A DNA stretch of 64,000 nucleotides, taken from contig NZ_JAHGAW010000002.1 of NCBI RefSeq assembly GCF_018603885.1, forward strand, positions 310,001-374,000, in the 5' to 3' direction. A program made the position numbers and the translations under genes. A model generated the notes under the pieces. The model saw only the letters and a list, made by a program, of their open reading frames with translations, ran no database searches and was not told the DNA's origin. Of the stretch, positions 56,670 to 64,000 are shown piece by piece. The stretch comes from Sphingobium nicotianae (lineage in GTDB: Bacteria > Pseudomonadota > Alphaproteobacteria > Sphingomonadales > Sphingomonadaceae). Position 1 is the stretch's first letter, and the number at the start of each line of letters is the position of its first letter.

Positions 56670-57716
56670 GTGACAACGCCGCGGATCGCGATCGATGCGA
56701 TGGGCGGCGACGAGGGCGTGCGCGTCATGGTCGCGGGCGTCGCCCTCGCGCGTCGGCGGCACGAGGGGCTTCGTTTTACCCTGTTCGGCGATGAGGCGCA
56801 GATTCGCGAAGCGCTCAAGAATCATCCCAATCTGTCCCAGGCGGCCGAGATCGTTCATACCGATCAGGTCGTCGCGCCCACGGACAAGCCGAGCCAGGCG
56901 ATCCGCCAGTCGCGCGGCAGCTCGATGGGGCTCGCGATCCAGGCAGTGAAGGACGGCAAGGTTGGCGCCGCCGTCTCAGCCGGCAATACCGGCGCGCTGA
57001 TGGCCATGGCCAAGCTCGCGCTGCGTACCTTGCCCGGCATTGATCGTCCGGCGCTCACCGCCTTCCTGCCCACGCTCGGCGAGAATGATGTCGTCATGCT
57101 CGACCTCGGTGCCAACACCGAGTGCGATGCGCGCAATCTCGTCCAGTTCGCGATCATGGGCGCGGCTTATGCCCGGGTGGTGCTGGACGTCGAAAGGCCA
57201 CGTGTGCGCCTCCTCAACATTGGAACCGAGGAGCTCAAGGGGACGGACGAGATCCGCGATGCGGCCGCCGTGTTGCGATCGGCCAATGGTCTGCCATTCC
57301 AGTTCGACGGGTTCATCGAGGGGGACAAGATCGGGTCCGGCGAGGCGGACGTGATCGTGTCGGAAGGCTTTGCGGGCAATATCGCGCTCAAGACGGCGGA
57401 AGGCACCGCGCGCTTCGTCACCGATGTTCTGCGCCGTGCCTTCACCAGCTCCATCCGCTCCAAGGCCGGCTTCCTGCTCTCCAAGCCGGCGCTGCATCTC
57501 CTCAAGGTCCATCTCGACCCCAATAATCACAATGGCGCCGTATTCCTGGGTCTCAATGGCATGGTGGTCAAAAGCCATGGCAGTGCGGACGAGAAGGGCA
57601 TTGCCAACGCGGTGCATGTCGCGGCGCGTCTGGTCGAAGAGGATCTGACCGCCCGTATCGCCGAGGATGTCGCCCGGGTCGGCCCCATGATGAGCGAGGA
57701 AATGATCGCCAAATGA
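56670..57716 (+). CDS. plsX: Phosphate acyltransferase PlsX
   Basis: A 348-residue enzyme making acyl-phosphate from acyl-ACP for phospholipid synthesis. Family blocks are [64 protein letters not shown] and [20 protein letters not shown]. It starts with GTG after GGGGG. The fabH start overlaps its stop (ATGA). Confidence 0.97.
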   Translation: MTTPRIAIDAMGGDEGVRVMVAGVALARRRHEGLRFTLFGDEAQIREALKNHPNLSQAAEIVHTDQVVAPTDKPSQAIRQSRGSSMGLAIQAVKDGKVGAAVSAGNTGALMAMAKLALRTLPGIDRPALTAFLPTLGENDVVMLDLGANTECDARNLVQFAIMGAAYARVVLDVERPRVRLLNIGTEELKGTDEIRDAAAVLRSANGLPFQFDGFIEGDKIGSGEADVIVSEGFAGNIALKTAEGTARFVTDVLRRAFTSSIRSKAGFLLSKPALHLLKVHLDPNNHNGAVFLGLNGMVVKSHGSADEKGIANAVHVAARLVEEDLTARIAEDVARVGPMMSEEMIAK

Positions 57717-58684
57717 CCTTGCGGTCCGTGATATTGGGAACCGGCTCGGCTTTGCCGCGCCGCCGCGTCGACAACGCCGAACTGGCTCAGACCGTGGATA
57801 CGAGCGACGAATGGATCGTCGAACGGACCGGCATCCGCGCGCGTTACATCGCGGGCGAGGGGGAGACGACCACGACGCTGGCGCTCGGCGCCGCCCGTAA
57901 TGCGCTCGACATGGCGCAGGTCGACGCAAGCGAGATCGATCTCATCATTCTCGCCACCGCAACACCCGACCAGACTTTTCCGGCCAGCGCGACCACCGTC
58001 CAGGCCGGGCTCGGCATTAATGATTGCGTCGCGTTCGACGTCGCCGCCGTCTGTTCCGGCTTCCTTTACGCCCTCACGATCGCCGACAATATGCTGCGCG
58101 GTGGCGCGGCCAGGACAGCCTTGGTGATCGGCGCGGAAACCTTCACGCGCATCCTCGATTGGGAAGATCGGGCCACTTGCGTGCTTTTCGGCGACGGTGC
58201 GGGCGCCGTCGTGCTGCGGGCCGAGCGCACGGATGCCAGGACGGGGCGCGGCATTCTCGCCAGCCGGCTGCATGCCGACGGCCGCTACAATGGCTTGCTC
58301 AATGTCGATGGCGGCCCTTCCACGACCGGCACGGTCGGCAAGGTTCGGATGAAGGGGCAGGATGTGTTTCGTCACGCCGTCGTCAATCTTGCGCAGGTCA
58401 TGACCGAGGTGCTCACTGCGGTGGATCTCAAGGCCAGCGACGTCGACTGGGTCGTGCCGCACCAGGCCAATGCGCGCATCCTTGATGCCACCGCGCGCAA
58501 GCTCGGGCTTGATCCGTCACGCGTCGTGGTGACGGTGGATCAGCATGCGAACACCTCGGCCGCCTCGGTGCCGCTGGCGCTTGATACCGCCGTCCGTGAC
58601 GGCCGCATCAAGCGGGGCGATCTGGTTGTGCTGGAAGCGATGGGCGGCGGCTTCACCTGGGGCGCTGCCGTCCTGCGATATTGA
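57713..58684 (+). CDS. fabH: 3-oxoacyl-ACP synthase III
   Basis: A 323-residue condensing enzyme that starts fatty-acid chains. The catalytic triad is C114 in [11 protein letters not shown], His in VPHQANARI and Asn in QHANTSAAS. The start overlaps plsX by four bases. A short GATCCCT...AGGGATC stem lies just after the stop (58694-58715). Confidence 0.97.
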   Translation: MTLRSVILGTGSALPRRRVDNAELAQTVDTSDEWIVERTGIRARYIAGEGETTTTLALGAARNALDMAQVDASEIDLIILATATPDQTFPASATTVQAGLGINDCVAFDVAAVCSGFLYALTIADNMLRGGAARTALVIGAETFTRILDWEDRATCVLFGDGAGAVVLRAERTDARTGRGILASRLHADGRYNGLLNVDGGPSTTGTVGKVRMKGQDVFRHAVVNLAQVMTEVLTAVDLKASDVDWVVPHQANARILDATARKLGLDPSRVVVTVDQHANTSAASVPLALDTAVRDGRIKRGDLVVLEAMGGGFTWGAAVLRY

Positions 58685-58841
58685 CGCCGGATCGATCCCT
58701 GAGCCGAGAGGGATCAATTGCACCTGAAACCGGTAGTGTGCTCTCGATTCTTCTCGTTGCAAAGCGTTAAATTCTGCCGCACAGACGGCTTTACGGACGT
58801 CTGGGGGGATGGGCCGTTTCCCTATCTCGTTTGGGGGCGAA

Positions 58842-59138
58842 ATGAGCTCTGATGATACACTGACCCGTGCCGAAATTGCTGAGAGACTGAATCGACAGAT
58901 TGGACTGTCCCGCGCGGAATCCGCCCAACTGGTCGAACAGGTTCTCGATCTCGTGGCCGAGGCACTCGAACAAGGCGAAAATGTCAAGATTTCCGGCTTC
59001 GGAACATTCGTGCTGCGCGACAAGAATGAGCGCGTCGGCCGGAACCCGAAAACGGGAATCGAGGTGCCGATCACGCCGCGCCGCGTGCTGACATTCCGGC
59101 CAAGCCAATCGCTGCGCGATCGCGTTGCAGGGGTTTGA
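58842..59138 (+). CDS. ihfA: Integration host factor alpha subunit
   Basis: A 98-residue HU/IHF-fold DNA-bending protein: [34 protein letters not shown] and the arm [15 protein letters not shown]. The ATG at 58842 follows TTGGGGGCGA. Its place between fabH and merR is conserved in alphaproteobacteria. Confidence 0.95.
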   Translation: MSSDDTLTRAEIAERLNRQIGLSRAESAQLVEQVLDLVAEALEQGENVKISGFGTFVLRDKNERVGRNPKTGIEVPITPRRVLTFRPSQSLRDRVAGV

Positions 59139-59187
59139 ATAGCCGAGCCGGATTGACCGACATGCAGGGATCGTTGCACAATGCGCC

Positions 59188-59655
59188 ATGGCCAAGGATG
59201 ACGGCGCGTTTCTGACGATAGGTGAGCTTGCCCAGCAATTGGGCGTCGCTCAGCATATCCTGCGGTACTGGGAAACGCGTTTCCCTCAGCTCCGGCCGCT
59301 CCAGCGATCGGGCAACAGACGCTATTATCGGCCGCGCGACGTGGATGTTGCGCAGCAGATCAACCGGCTGTTGAACGACGAGGGCTTCACTGTGCGCGGT
59401 GCGCAGCGTGTGCTGGCGGGCCGTAAGGATGGCGCTGCGCCGGTGCTCGTCGAGTCGCCGCCAGAACCAGCGCCTGAGGCGTCCACGGCCGCGACGAGCA
59501 GTGGCCCGCAAGCTATGTTGCCGATGGGCGACCTTCCTGTTTCAAAGCCCGTCAAATCCGGCTCGCCGCCGGTCGCGCAATCCGATCTCGCGTTGCTTAT
59601 CGCGCGGCTGACGGTGATCCGGCAGAATCTGGTCGACGCCCTCGACAGGGACTAA
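59188..59655 (+). CDS. MerR family transcriptional regulator
   Basis: A 155-residue protein with an N-terminal MerR helix-turn-helix (TIGELAQQLGVAQHILRYWE) and wing (RSGNRRYYRPRDVDVAQQI). The C-terminal half is a Pro/Ala-rich linker and a short helix (DLALLIARLTVIRQNLVDAL). No ligand-binding domain or metal Cys set is seen. It is the usual companion of ihfA in this order, with target unknown. Confidence 0.92.
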   Translation: MAKDDGAFLTIGELAQQLGVAQHILRYWETRFPQLRPLQRSGNRRYYRPRDVDVAQQINRLLNDEGFTVRGAQRVLAGRKDGAAPVLVESPPEPAPEASTAATSSGPQAMLPMGDLPVSKPVKSGSPPVAQSDLALLIARLTVIRQNLVDALDRD

Positions 59656-59660
59656 CACGT

Positions 59661-60212
59661 TCAGACCGAGTCCGGTCCGAGCGACGGATCGAGGTCGCGT
59701 GGGCGGACAAAAGCGCGCAGTCTGGCCCTGTGTGACATGTCGGTAGCCAAGCTTGCCCAATCGGCAATGTCGAAATCCAGTACTGCCAGCGCTGCCGTCG
59801 GAAACTTGACCTCGACTGCGCCTCGCAGAGCCGAGCGGCCGTTATCCGCAACAGCCGTCAGGATCAGTTCCTCGAGGCCAGGACTATGGCCGGCCAGCAG
59901 GATCTGCGAGACCGAGTCGCTGGTCTCGGACAGGACTTCCGCAATCGTCGCACCGCCTGCCAGATAGATGCGCATGTCGAATACGGGCTCGGGGCAGTCG
60001 CCATGCGCCTCGCGGAAGCGCTTCAGGGTCTCGACGACGCGAACGGCAGGCGAGGCGATGATCGCATCGAAGGAAAGTCCTTGCTGTGCAGCCCAGCGGC
60101 CCATGACGGCAGCGGCGCGATAGCCGCGATCATTCAGGCCACGGTCGAAATCGCGCAGGGCAGCATCGCTCCAGTCGGACTTCGCATGACGCAGGACCGT
60201 GACTGTTTTCAT
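59661..60212 (-). CDS. sixA: SixA-type histidine phosphatase
   Basis: A 183-residue phosphohistidine phosphatase-like protein. The catalytic motif is VLRHAKSDW (H9), with a second His in LLAGHSPGLEEL. SixA proteins dephosphorylate phosphotransfer domains. Four-base overlap couples it to the helicase gene upstream. Confidence 0.9.
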   Translation of the reverse strand: MKTVTVLRHAKSDWSDAALRDFDRGLNDRGYRAAAVMGRWAAQQGLSFDAIIASPAVRVVETLKRFREAHGDCPEPVFDMRIYLAGGATIAEVLSETSDSVSQILLAGHSPGLEELILTAVADNGRSALRGAVEVKFPTAALAVLDFDIADWASLATDMSHRARLRAFVRPRDLDPSLGPDSV

Positions 60213-62959
60213 TCCGGCGCCTGCATCCTGCTCTCCAGTGACTCGGGAGCCTCCTGCCCCAAATTCGCGTCGGAACCAAGCCGGGAGCGAACCCGTGCGA
60301 TCGCCTCGTCGAGGGGAACGCGCAGGATCGGAACGTCGGCCGGGAAGGCGGTGAGCAGCCGGCTGGGCATGGCGGCCGAGAGGATGACGAACTGGCCGGC
60401 ATCGTCGGCACGGCGGATCAGCCGGCCGAATGCCTGGGCAAGGCGCGCGCGCACCAGCCGATCATCATAAGCGCTCGCGCCGCCGCTCGCGACGCGCCGG
60501 GCTGCATGCAGCACGGAGGGCTTGGCCCACGGCACGCCTTCCATGACCACGAGACGAAGTGACTCGCCAGGTACGTCGATGCCGTCGCGCAGGGCGTCCG
60601 TGCCGAGCAGCGAGGCGCGGGGATCGTCGCGAAACATATCGATCAGCGTCGCCGGGTCGAAGGGATCGACATGTTGCGCGTATAGCGGCAGTCCAGCACG
60701 GGCGAGCCGGTCCGCGATGCGGGCCTGAACCGAGCGTAGCCGCCGGATCGCGGTGAACAGGCCGAGCGTCCCACCGCCCGCCGCCTCGATCAGTCGCGCA
60801 TAGGCGCCGGCAAGGGCGGGCAGGTCGCCGCGCTTGAGATCGGTGACGATCATCACTTCGCTCTGGCGGGCATAGTCGAAGGGGCTGGCGACGTCGAACC
60901 AGAGCGGGGGTCTGGCGAGGTGCGCGGCGCCTGAACGTTCGGCGGCGGTCTCGATATCACCGCCCGCGCGCAAGGTCGCGGAAGTGACGAGCACGCCATG
61001 TGCGGGCTTCAGCACCACTTCGGCGAGCGGCTTGGTCGGGTCGAGCCAGTGGCGATGCAGGCCGATGTCATATTCGCGCCCCTCGGCCCGGTCGACGGCG
61101 AGCCAGTCGACGAACTGGGCGTCCGGCGCGCTGCCGACCCGCAGCAGCAGCGCGATCCAGCTCATCAGCAGGTCGCAGCGCCAGCCGAGCGCGGAAATCG
61201 CGCCATCGATCCGCGCCCGGGCCGGGCCGTCGAGCCAGTCGGGCGCGACCTCGATGACGGCGACGAGTCTTTTGGTCAGCCTTTGCAGCGGCGCGAGCAG
61301 GGCTTCCAGTGCGGCCGCTGCTTCGGTCGCGGCGTCGATCAGATCGCCATCGATCTCGGTCAGATCGACTTCCAGGCCATAGCCGGGGTCAGCCTCTTTC
61401 CCCTCACGCTCGGCGCGGGCGTAGACGGTGTCGCGCACCGCCGAGAGCAGCTTTTCGATCGCGCCAAATGGACCATGTTCGACAACGCGGCGGAGCCACT
61501 CCTCCCCGGGCAGCGCGCGGGCCGCCTCTCGCGCATCATCGATCGCCTCGGCGCCGTCGGCGTCATAGCTCGCGACGTCCGAGAGGCGCGCAGCTAGTCC
61601 GCGCCGCCGCCCGCGCCGCTCGGTCTCCGGCCCCATGATCCAGCGGCGCAGTTCGATCGCTTCGCGCCCCGTCAGCGCCGCGCCGAAGGTCGAATCGGCG
61701 GCATCGAACAGATGATGGCCCTCGTCGAAGATAATTCGCGTCGGCGCGCCCTGCGTTTCGCGGCCGCGCGCGGCGTTGATCAGCACCAGCGCGTGATTGG
61801 CGATGACGATATCGGCGCCCTGGCTTGCCCGAGTCGCACGCTCGATGAAGCATGTCCGAAAGTGCGGGCAGCCGGCATAGATGCATTCACCGCGTCGGTC
61901 GGTGAGGGCGGTGGCGCCGGCTCGCCGGAAGAGGGCGGGGAGCCACCCAGGCAGGTCGCCGCCGACCATATCGCCATCGCGCGAATAGCCCGCCCAGCGC
62001 GCGACGAACTGCGCGAGAATCGCCGCGCGGCCCGCAAACCCGCCCTGCAGGGCATCTTCCAGGTTGAGCAGGCAGAGATAATTCTCCCGCCCCTTGCGGA
62101 TGACGACATGTTTGCGGAAGGCGGCGTCGTTGGGGTAGTGGCGCCGCGTCTCACGGTCCAGTTGCCGCTGGAGGGCCTTGGTGTAGGTCGAGATCCAGAC
62201 CGCTCCGCCGGCCCGCTCGGCCCACAGCGTCGCGGGCGCGAGATAGCCCAGCGTCTTGCCGATCCCCGTTCCGGCCTCCGCCAGCACCATGTTCGGCATG
62301 TTTTCGCGGCCGCGCGGATCGAACGTCGCCGCCGCAGCGTGGGCGAAGTCGCGCTGGCCCTGGCGCGTCTCCGCAGCCTTTCCGGTCAGTTCGGCCAGTC
62401 GGGCGAGGATCTCCGCCTCGTCGAGCACCACCGGGCGCGGCTGCGGACGGGGCGGCTGCTCTTCCCATTGCGGGAGCCGGCTGAACAGCCAGCGCTCTGC
62501 TTCCTTCGGCATGGCGATCCGCTCGCGCAGAAAGGGCACCCAACTCCAGCGCAGTTTCTCCAGTTGCTTGAGGCTCGTCCAGGCGCCCTCGCGCTCCGCC
62601 CAGTCGGCGCGCCCCGCCCATTCGAGCATTTCCCGGGCGAGCGCAGGGATGAGCAGGGCCGCCTCACTGTCGCTGGCGGGCGGGGCGAGGCCCATGGACC
62701 GTGCCAGGCCCGCGACGGTGGGGATCACGAACTGCGCGGGAAACAGGAAGGCGAACAGTTCCAGCAGATCGAGGCCCGACAGATCCGGATAGCTTAGACG
62801 CGATCCCAGCAAGGGCGCGTTGACGAGCAGCAACGGCGTTTCGGCGGCCTTGGCCAAAGCCTCGCCGCGCTGAAGCGAGACGACGGCGCCGTCTTCGTCC
62901 GCCAGCCAGACGCCGGCGTGACTTGCGTGAAGGGCCGGGGGAAGGGCTGCGAGTGACAC
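60209..62959 (-). CDS. ATP-dependent DNA helicase, DinG/XPD-like
   Basis: A 916-residue superfamily 2 helicase. Walker A is AEAGTGIGKT near residue 232, box II is DEGHH near 415, and the Fe-S cluster Cys lie in NYLCLL, GECIYAGC and FRTC. The C-terminal motor has GVLVTSATL and the motif VI region QAFGRLIRRADDAG. The N-terminal 190 residues are an extra domain found in alphaproteobacterial versions. The start is a GTG. It probably resolves R-loops or damaged DNA. Confidence 0.9.
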   Translation of the reverse strand: MSLAALPPALHASHAGVWLADEDGAVVSLQRGEALAKAAETPLLLVNAPLLGSRLSYPDLSGLDLLELFAFLFPAQFVIPTVAGLARSMGLAPPASDSEAALLIPALAREMLEWAGRADWAEREGAWTSLKQLEKLRWSWVPFLRERIAMPKEAERWLFSRLPQWEEQPPRPQPRPVVLDEAEILARLAELTGKAAETRQGQRDFAHAAAATFDPRGRENMPNMVLAEAGTGIGKTLGYLAPATLWAERAGGAVWISTYTKALQRQLDRETRRHYPNDAAFRKHVVIRKGRENYLCLLNLEDALQGGFAGRAAILAQFVARWAGYSRDGDMVGGDLPGWLPALFRRAGATALTDRRGECIYAGCPHFRTCFIERATRASQGADIVIANHALVLINAARGRETQGAPTRIIFDEGHHLFDAADSTFGAALTGREAIELRRWIMGPETERRGRRRGLAARLSDVASYDADGAEAIDDAREAARALPGEEWLRRVVEHGPFGAIEKLLSAVRDTVYARAEREGKEADPGYGLEVDLTEIDGDLIDAATEAAAALEALLAPLQRLTKRLVAVIEVAPDWLDGPARARIDGAISALGWRCDLLMSWIALLLRVGSAPDAQFVDWLAVDRAEGREYDIGLHRHWLDPTKPLAEVVLKPAHGVLVTSATLRAGGDIETAAERSGAAHLARPPLWFDVASPFDYARQSEVMIVTDLKRGDLPALAGAYARLIEAAGGGTLGLFTAIRRLRSVQARIADRLARAGLPLYAQHVDPFDPATLIDMFRDDPRASLLGTDALRDGIDVPGESLRLVVMEGVPWAKPSVLHAARRVASGGASAYDDRLVRARLAQAFGRLIRRADDAGQFVILSAAMPSRLLTAFPADVPILRVPLDEAIARVRSRLGSDANLGQEAPESLESRMQAPE

Positions 62960-63043
62960 GCGCCTGCCATAGCGCGGGATGGCGAAGAGGGGAACGGTTC
63001 GTGAACGTTTTCGGAGCTCAATTGCTTTGGGCGCCGTCGCTCT

Positions 63044-63451
63044 TCAGCCGCCGCGGCGTCCGAACCCGCCGACCGCCGCGCGGCCGAAGGCGCGGACGCC
63101 GGGCGCGGTCGCGCGATTACCCATGCTCGGATAGGCCATTTGGGACGCAACCTCGCCGGGCATCTGCATGGCGCGCGCCAGCATCAGTCGCTCGAACAGC
63201 GGACCATCCGTCAGCGGGAAGGAGAATTTGACGCCCATGCGATCGACTTCCGACCAGCGGCATTGGGCGAAGACGGTCTGGCCCATATATTCGATCTGAA
63301 AGCGGGTGCCGACGGCCAGCGAACAGCCGATGATCTGGGTGCCGTGCTCGGTCAGATCGACAACGGCGGCGTCCACCGAATCGAGCACGGTCGTCACCGT
63401 GACCGGAATATCGACGGTGAACCGCCTCTGCCGCTGAATCTGACTGTCCAT
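63044..63451 (-). CDS. PilZ-domain protein
   Basis: A 135-residue protein whose residues 5-95 fit PilZ. The N-terminal Arg cluster QRQRRFTVDIPV is not a clean RxxxR, and the second motif is DLTEHG instead of D/NxSxxG, so c-di-GMP binding may be weak or lost. The C-terminus is Gly/Arg-rich. An in-frame upstream extension lacks a ribosome site. Confidence 0.75.
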   Translation of the reverse strand: MDSQIQRQRRFTVDIPVTVTTVLDSVDAAVVDLTEHGTQIIGCSLAVGTRFQIEYMGQTVFAQCRWSEVDRMGVKFSFPLTDGPLFERLMLARAMQMPGEVASQMAYPSMGNRATAPGVRAFGRAAVGGFGRRGG

Positions 63452-63621
63452 GTCCGGTCTCTGGCCTCCCTGCGGCGCCCTCACCCTGAAGAGCACGACT
63501 GCGCTCTGTGACATTTTGCACATATTGGTAAATTTTCGGGTAACCGAGGTGGGCTCGCGCGGCAGCAAAACCGGATTTTTATGCTATTGGCCGGCCGAAC
63601 TTGCCGCTAGAGCCAGCCGCC

Positions 63622-64000
63622 ATGACACAGTCCGAGAACCTGCCCGATATAGCTGCCGAGCTGCGTGCCGCCGCCCTGGTCTCCAAGGCCTGGCCTTATG
63701 AGGAAGCGCGCAAGCTCCTGAAGCGCTATCCGCAGGGCAAACCCCAATCCACTCCGGTGCTGTTCGAGACAGGATACGGCCCCTCGGGCCTGCCGCATAT
63801 CGGCACGTTCAATGAGGTGCAGCGCACGACGATGGTGCGCCATGCCTATGAAGAACTGACCGGCGCACCGACGCGGCTGATCGCGTTCAGCGATGACATG
63901 GACGGCCTGCGCAAGGTGCCAGACAATGTGCCGAACCAGGGCCTGCTGGCCGCCTATCTTGGCCATCCGCTCACCAAGGTGCCCGATCCGTTCGGGAAAT
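63622..64000 (+). CDS. lysK: Class I lysyl-tRNA synthetase, 3' part outside window
   Basis: The first 126 residues of an archaeal-type Lys[22 protein letters not shown], then [19 protein letters not shown] containing the HIGH-like PHIG, and [14 protein letters not shown]. The full protein is about 530 residues. Alphaproteobacteria typically use this class I form. Confidence 0.95.
   Translation, partial: MTQSENLPDIAAELRAAALVSKAWPYEEARKLLKRYPQGKPQSTPVLFETGYGPSGLPHIGTFNEVQRTTMVRHAYEELTGAPTRLIAFSDDMDGLRKVPDNVPNQGLLAAYLGHPLTKVPDPFGK

Overview
The window reads as chromosomal DNA of a GC-rich alphaproteobacterium of the Sphingomonadales (Sphingomonas/Sphingobium/Novosphingobium type). This rests on the TonB-receptor-centred catabolic cluster, DUF6152-like secreted proteins, NasT/NasS control of nitrate assimilation, the rpmF-plsX-fabH-ihfA-merR order, an archaeal-type (class I) lysyl-tRNA synthetase, and many GC-rich palindromic intergenic repeats. 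No tRNA, rRNA, CRISPR array or insertion sequence was recognised.

Layout. 1-1748: the start of an RND efflux outer-membrane lipoprotein gene (cut by the window edge) and a divergent MarR regulator. 1770-8297: a probable MarR regulon with two small membrane proteins, a TonB-dependent receptor and a divergent four-gene operon of exported proteins made of two paralogous pairs. Three copies of the palindrome GTTGA-N4-TCAAC lie only in the control regions of these transcripts. 8429-10869: divergent FAD monooxygenase and alpha/beta hydrolase. 11059-20960: complete assimilatory nitrate cluster nasT-nasS, narK, nirB-nirD, nasA, cobA, with two ANTAR-type antitermination leaders. 20932-24560: a GH130 glycoside phosphorylase and a GT4 glycosyltransferase. 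24796-26345: amidohydrolase and O-methyltransferase.

26423-33771 is the most striking operon: a two-subunit dikinase-like phosphotransferase, a three-part biotin-dependent carboxylase and a HAD phosphatase, followed upstream by an AraC regulator and an MFS exporter. Its content matches the acv (Sphingobium) and hpe (Rhodococcus) systems for 4-hydroxyphenyl ketones such as acetovanillone: phosphorylate the phenol, carboxylate the acetyl group, remove the phosphate. 36942-48013 holds accessory genes: a CmcJ/NvfI-like oxidoreductase with MarR, an orphan peptide-type binding protein, two MFS carriers, a HerA-like ATPase, a LigW-like decarboxylase with an AAHS aromatic-acid transporter, and an exopolysaccharide-type glycosyltransferase followed by an EpsD-like lipoprotein gene.

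49464-53276 is an orphan phage cassette (tail-fibre esterase, holin-like protein, SAR endolysin, Rz-like spanin) without head or integrase genes. 53393-64000 is core genome: nth, dapB, a sirtuin, a metallo-hydrolase, rpmF, plsX, fabH, ihfA, merR, sixA, a DinG-type helicase, a PilZ protein and the start of lysK.

The cell suggested is a free-living degrader of plant aromatics that can use nitrate as nitrogen source, with lignin-type ketones and aromatic acids as likely substrates of several clusters.
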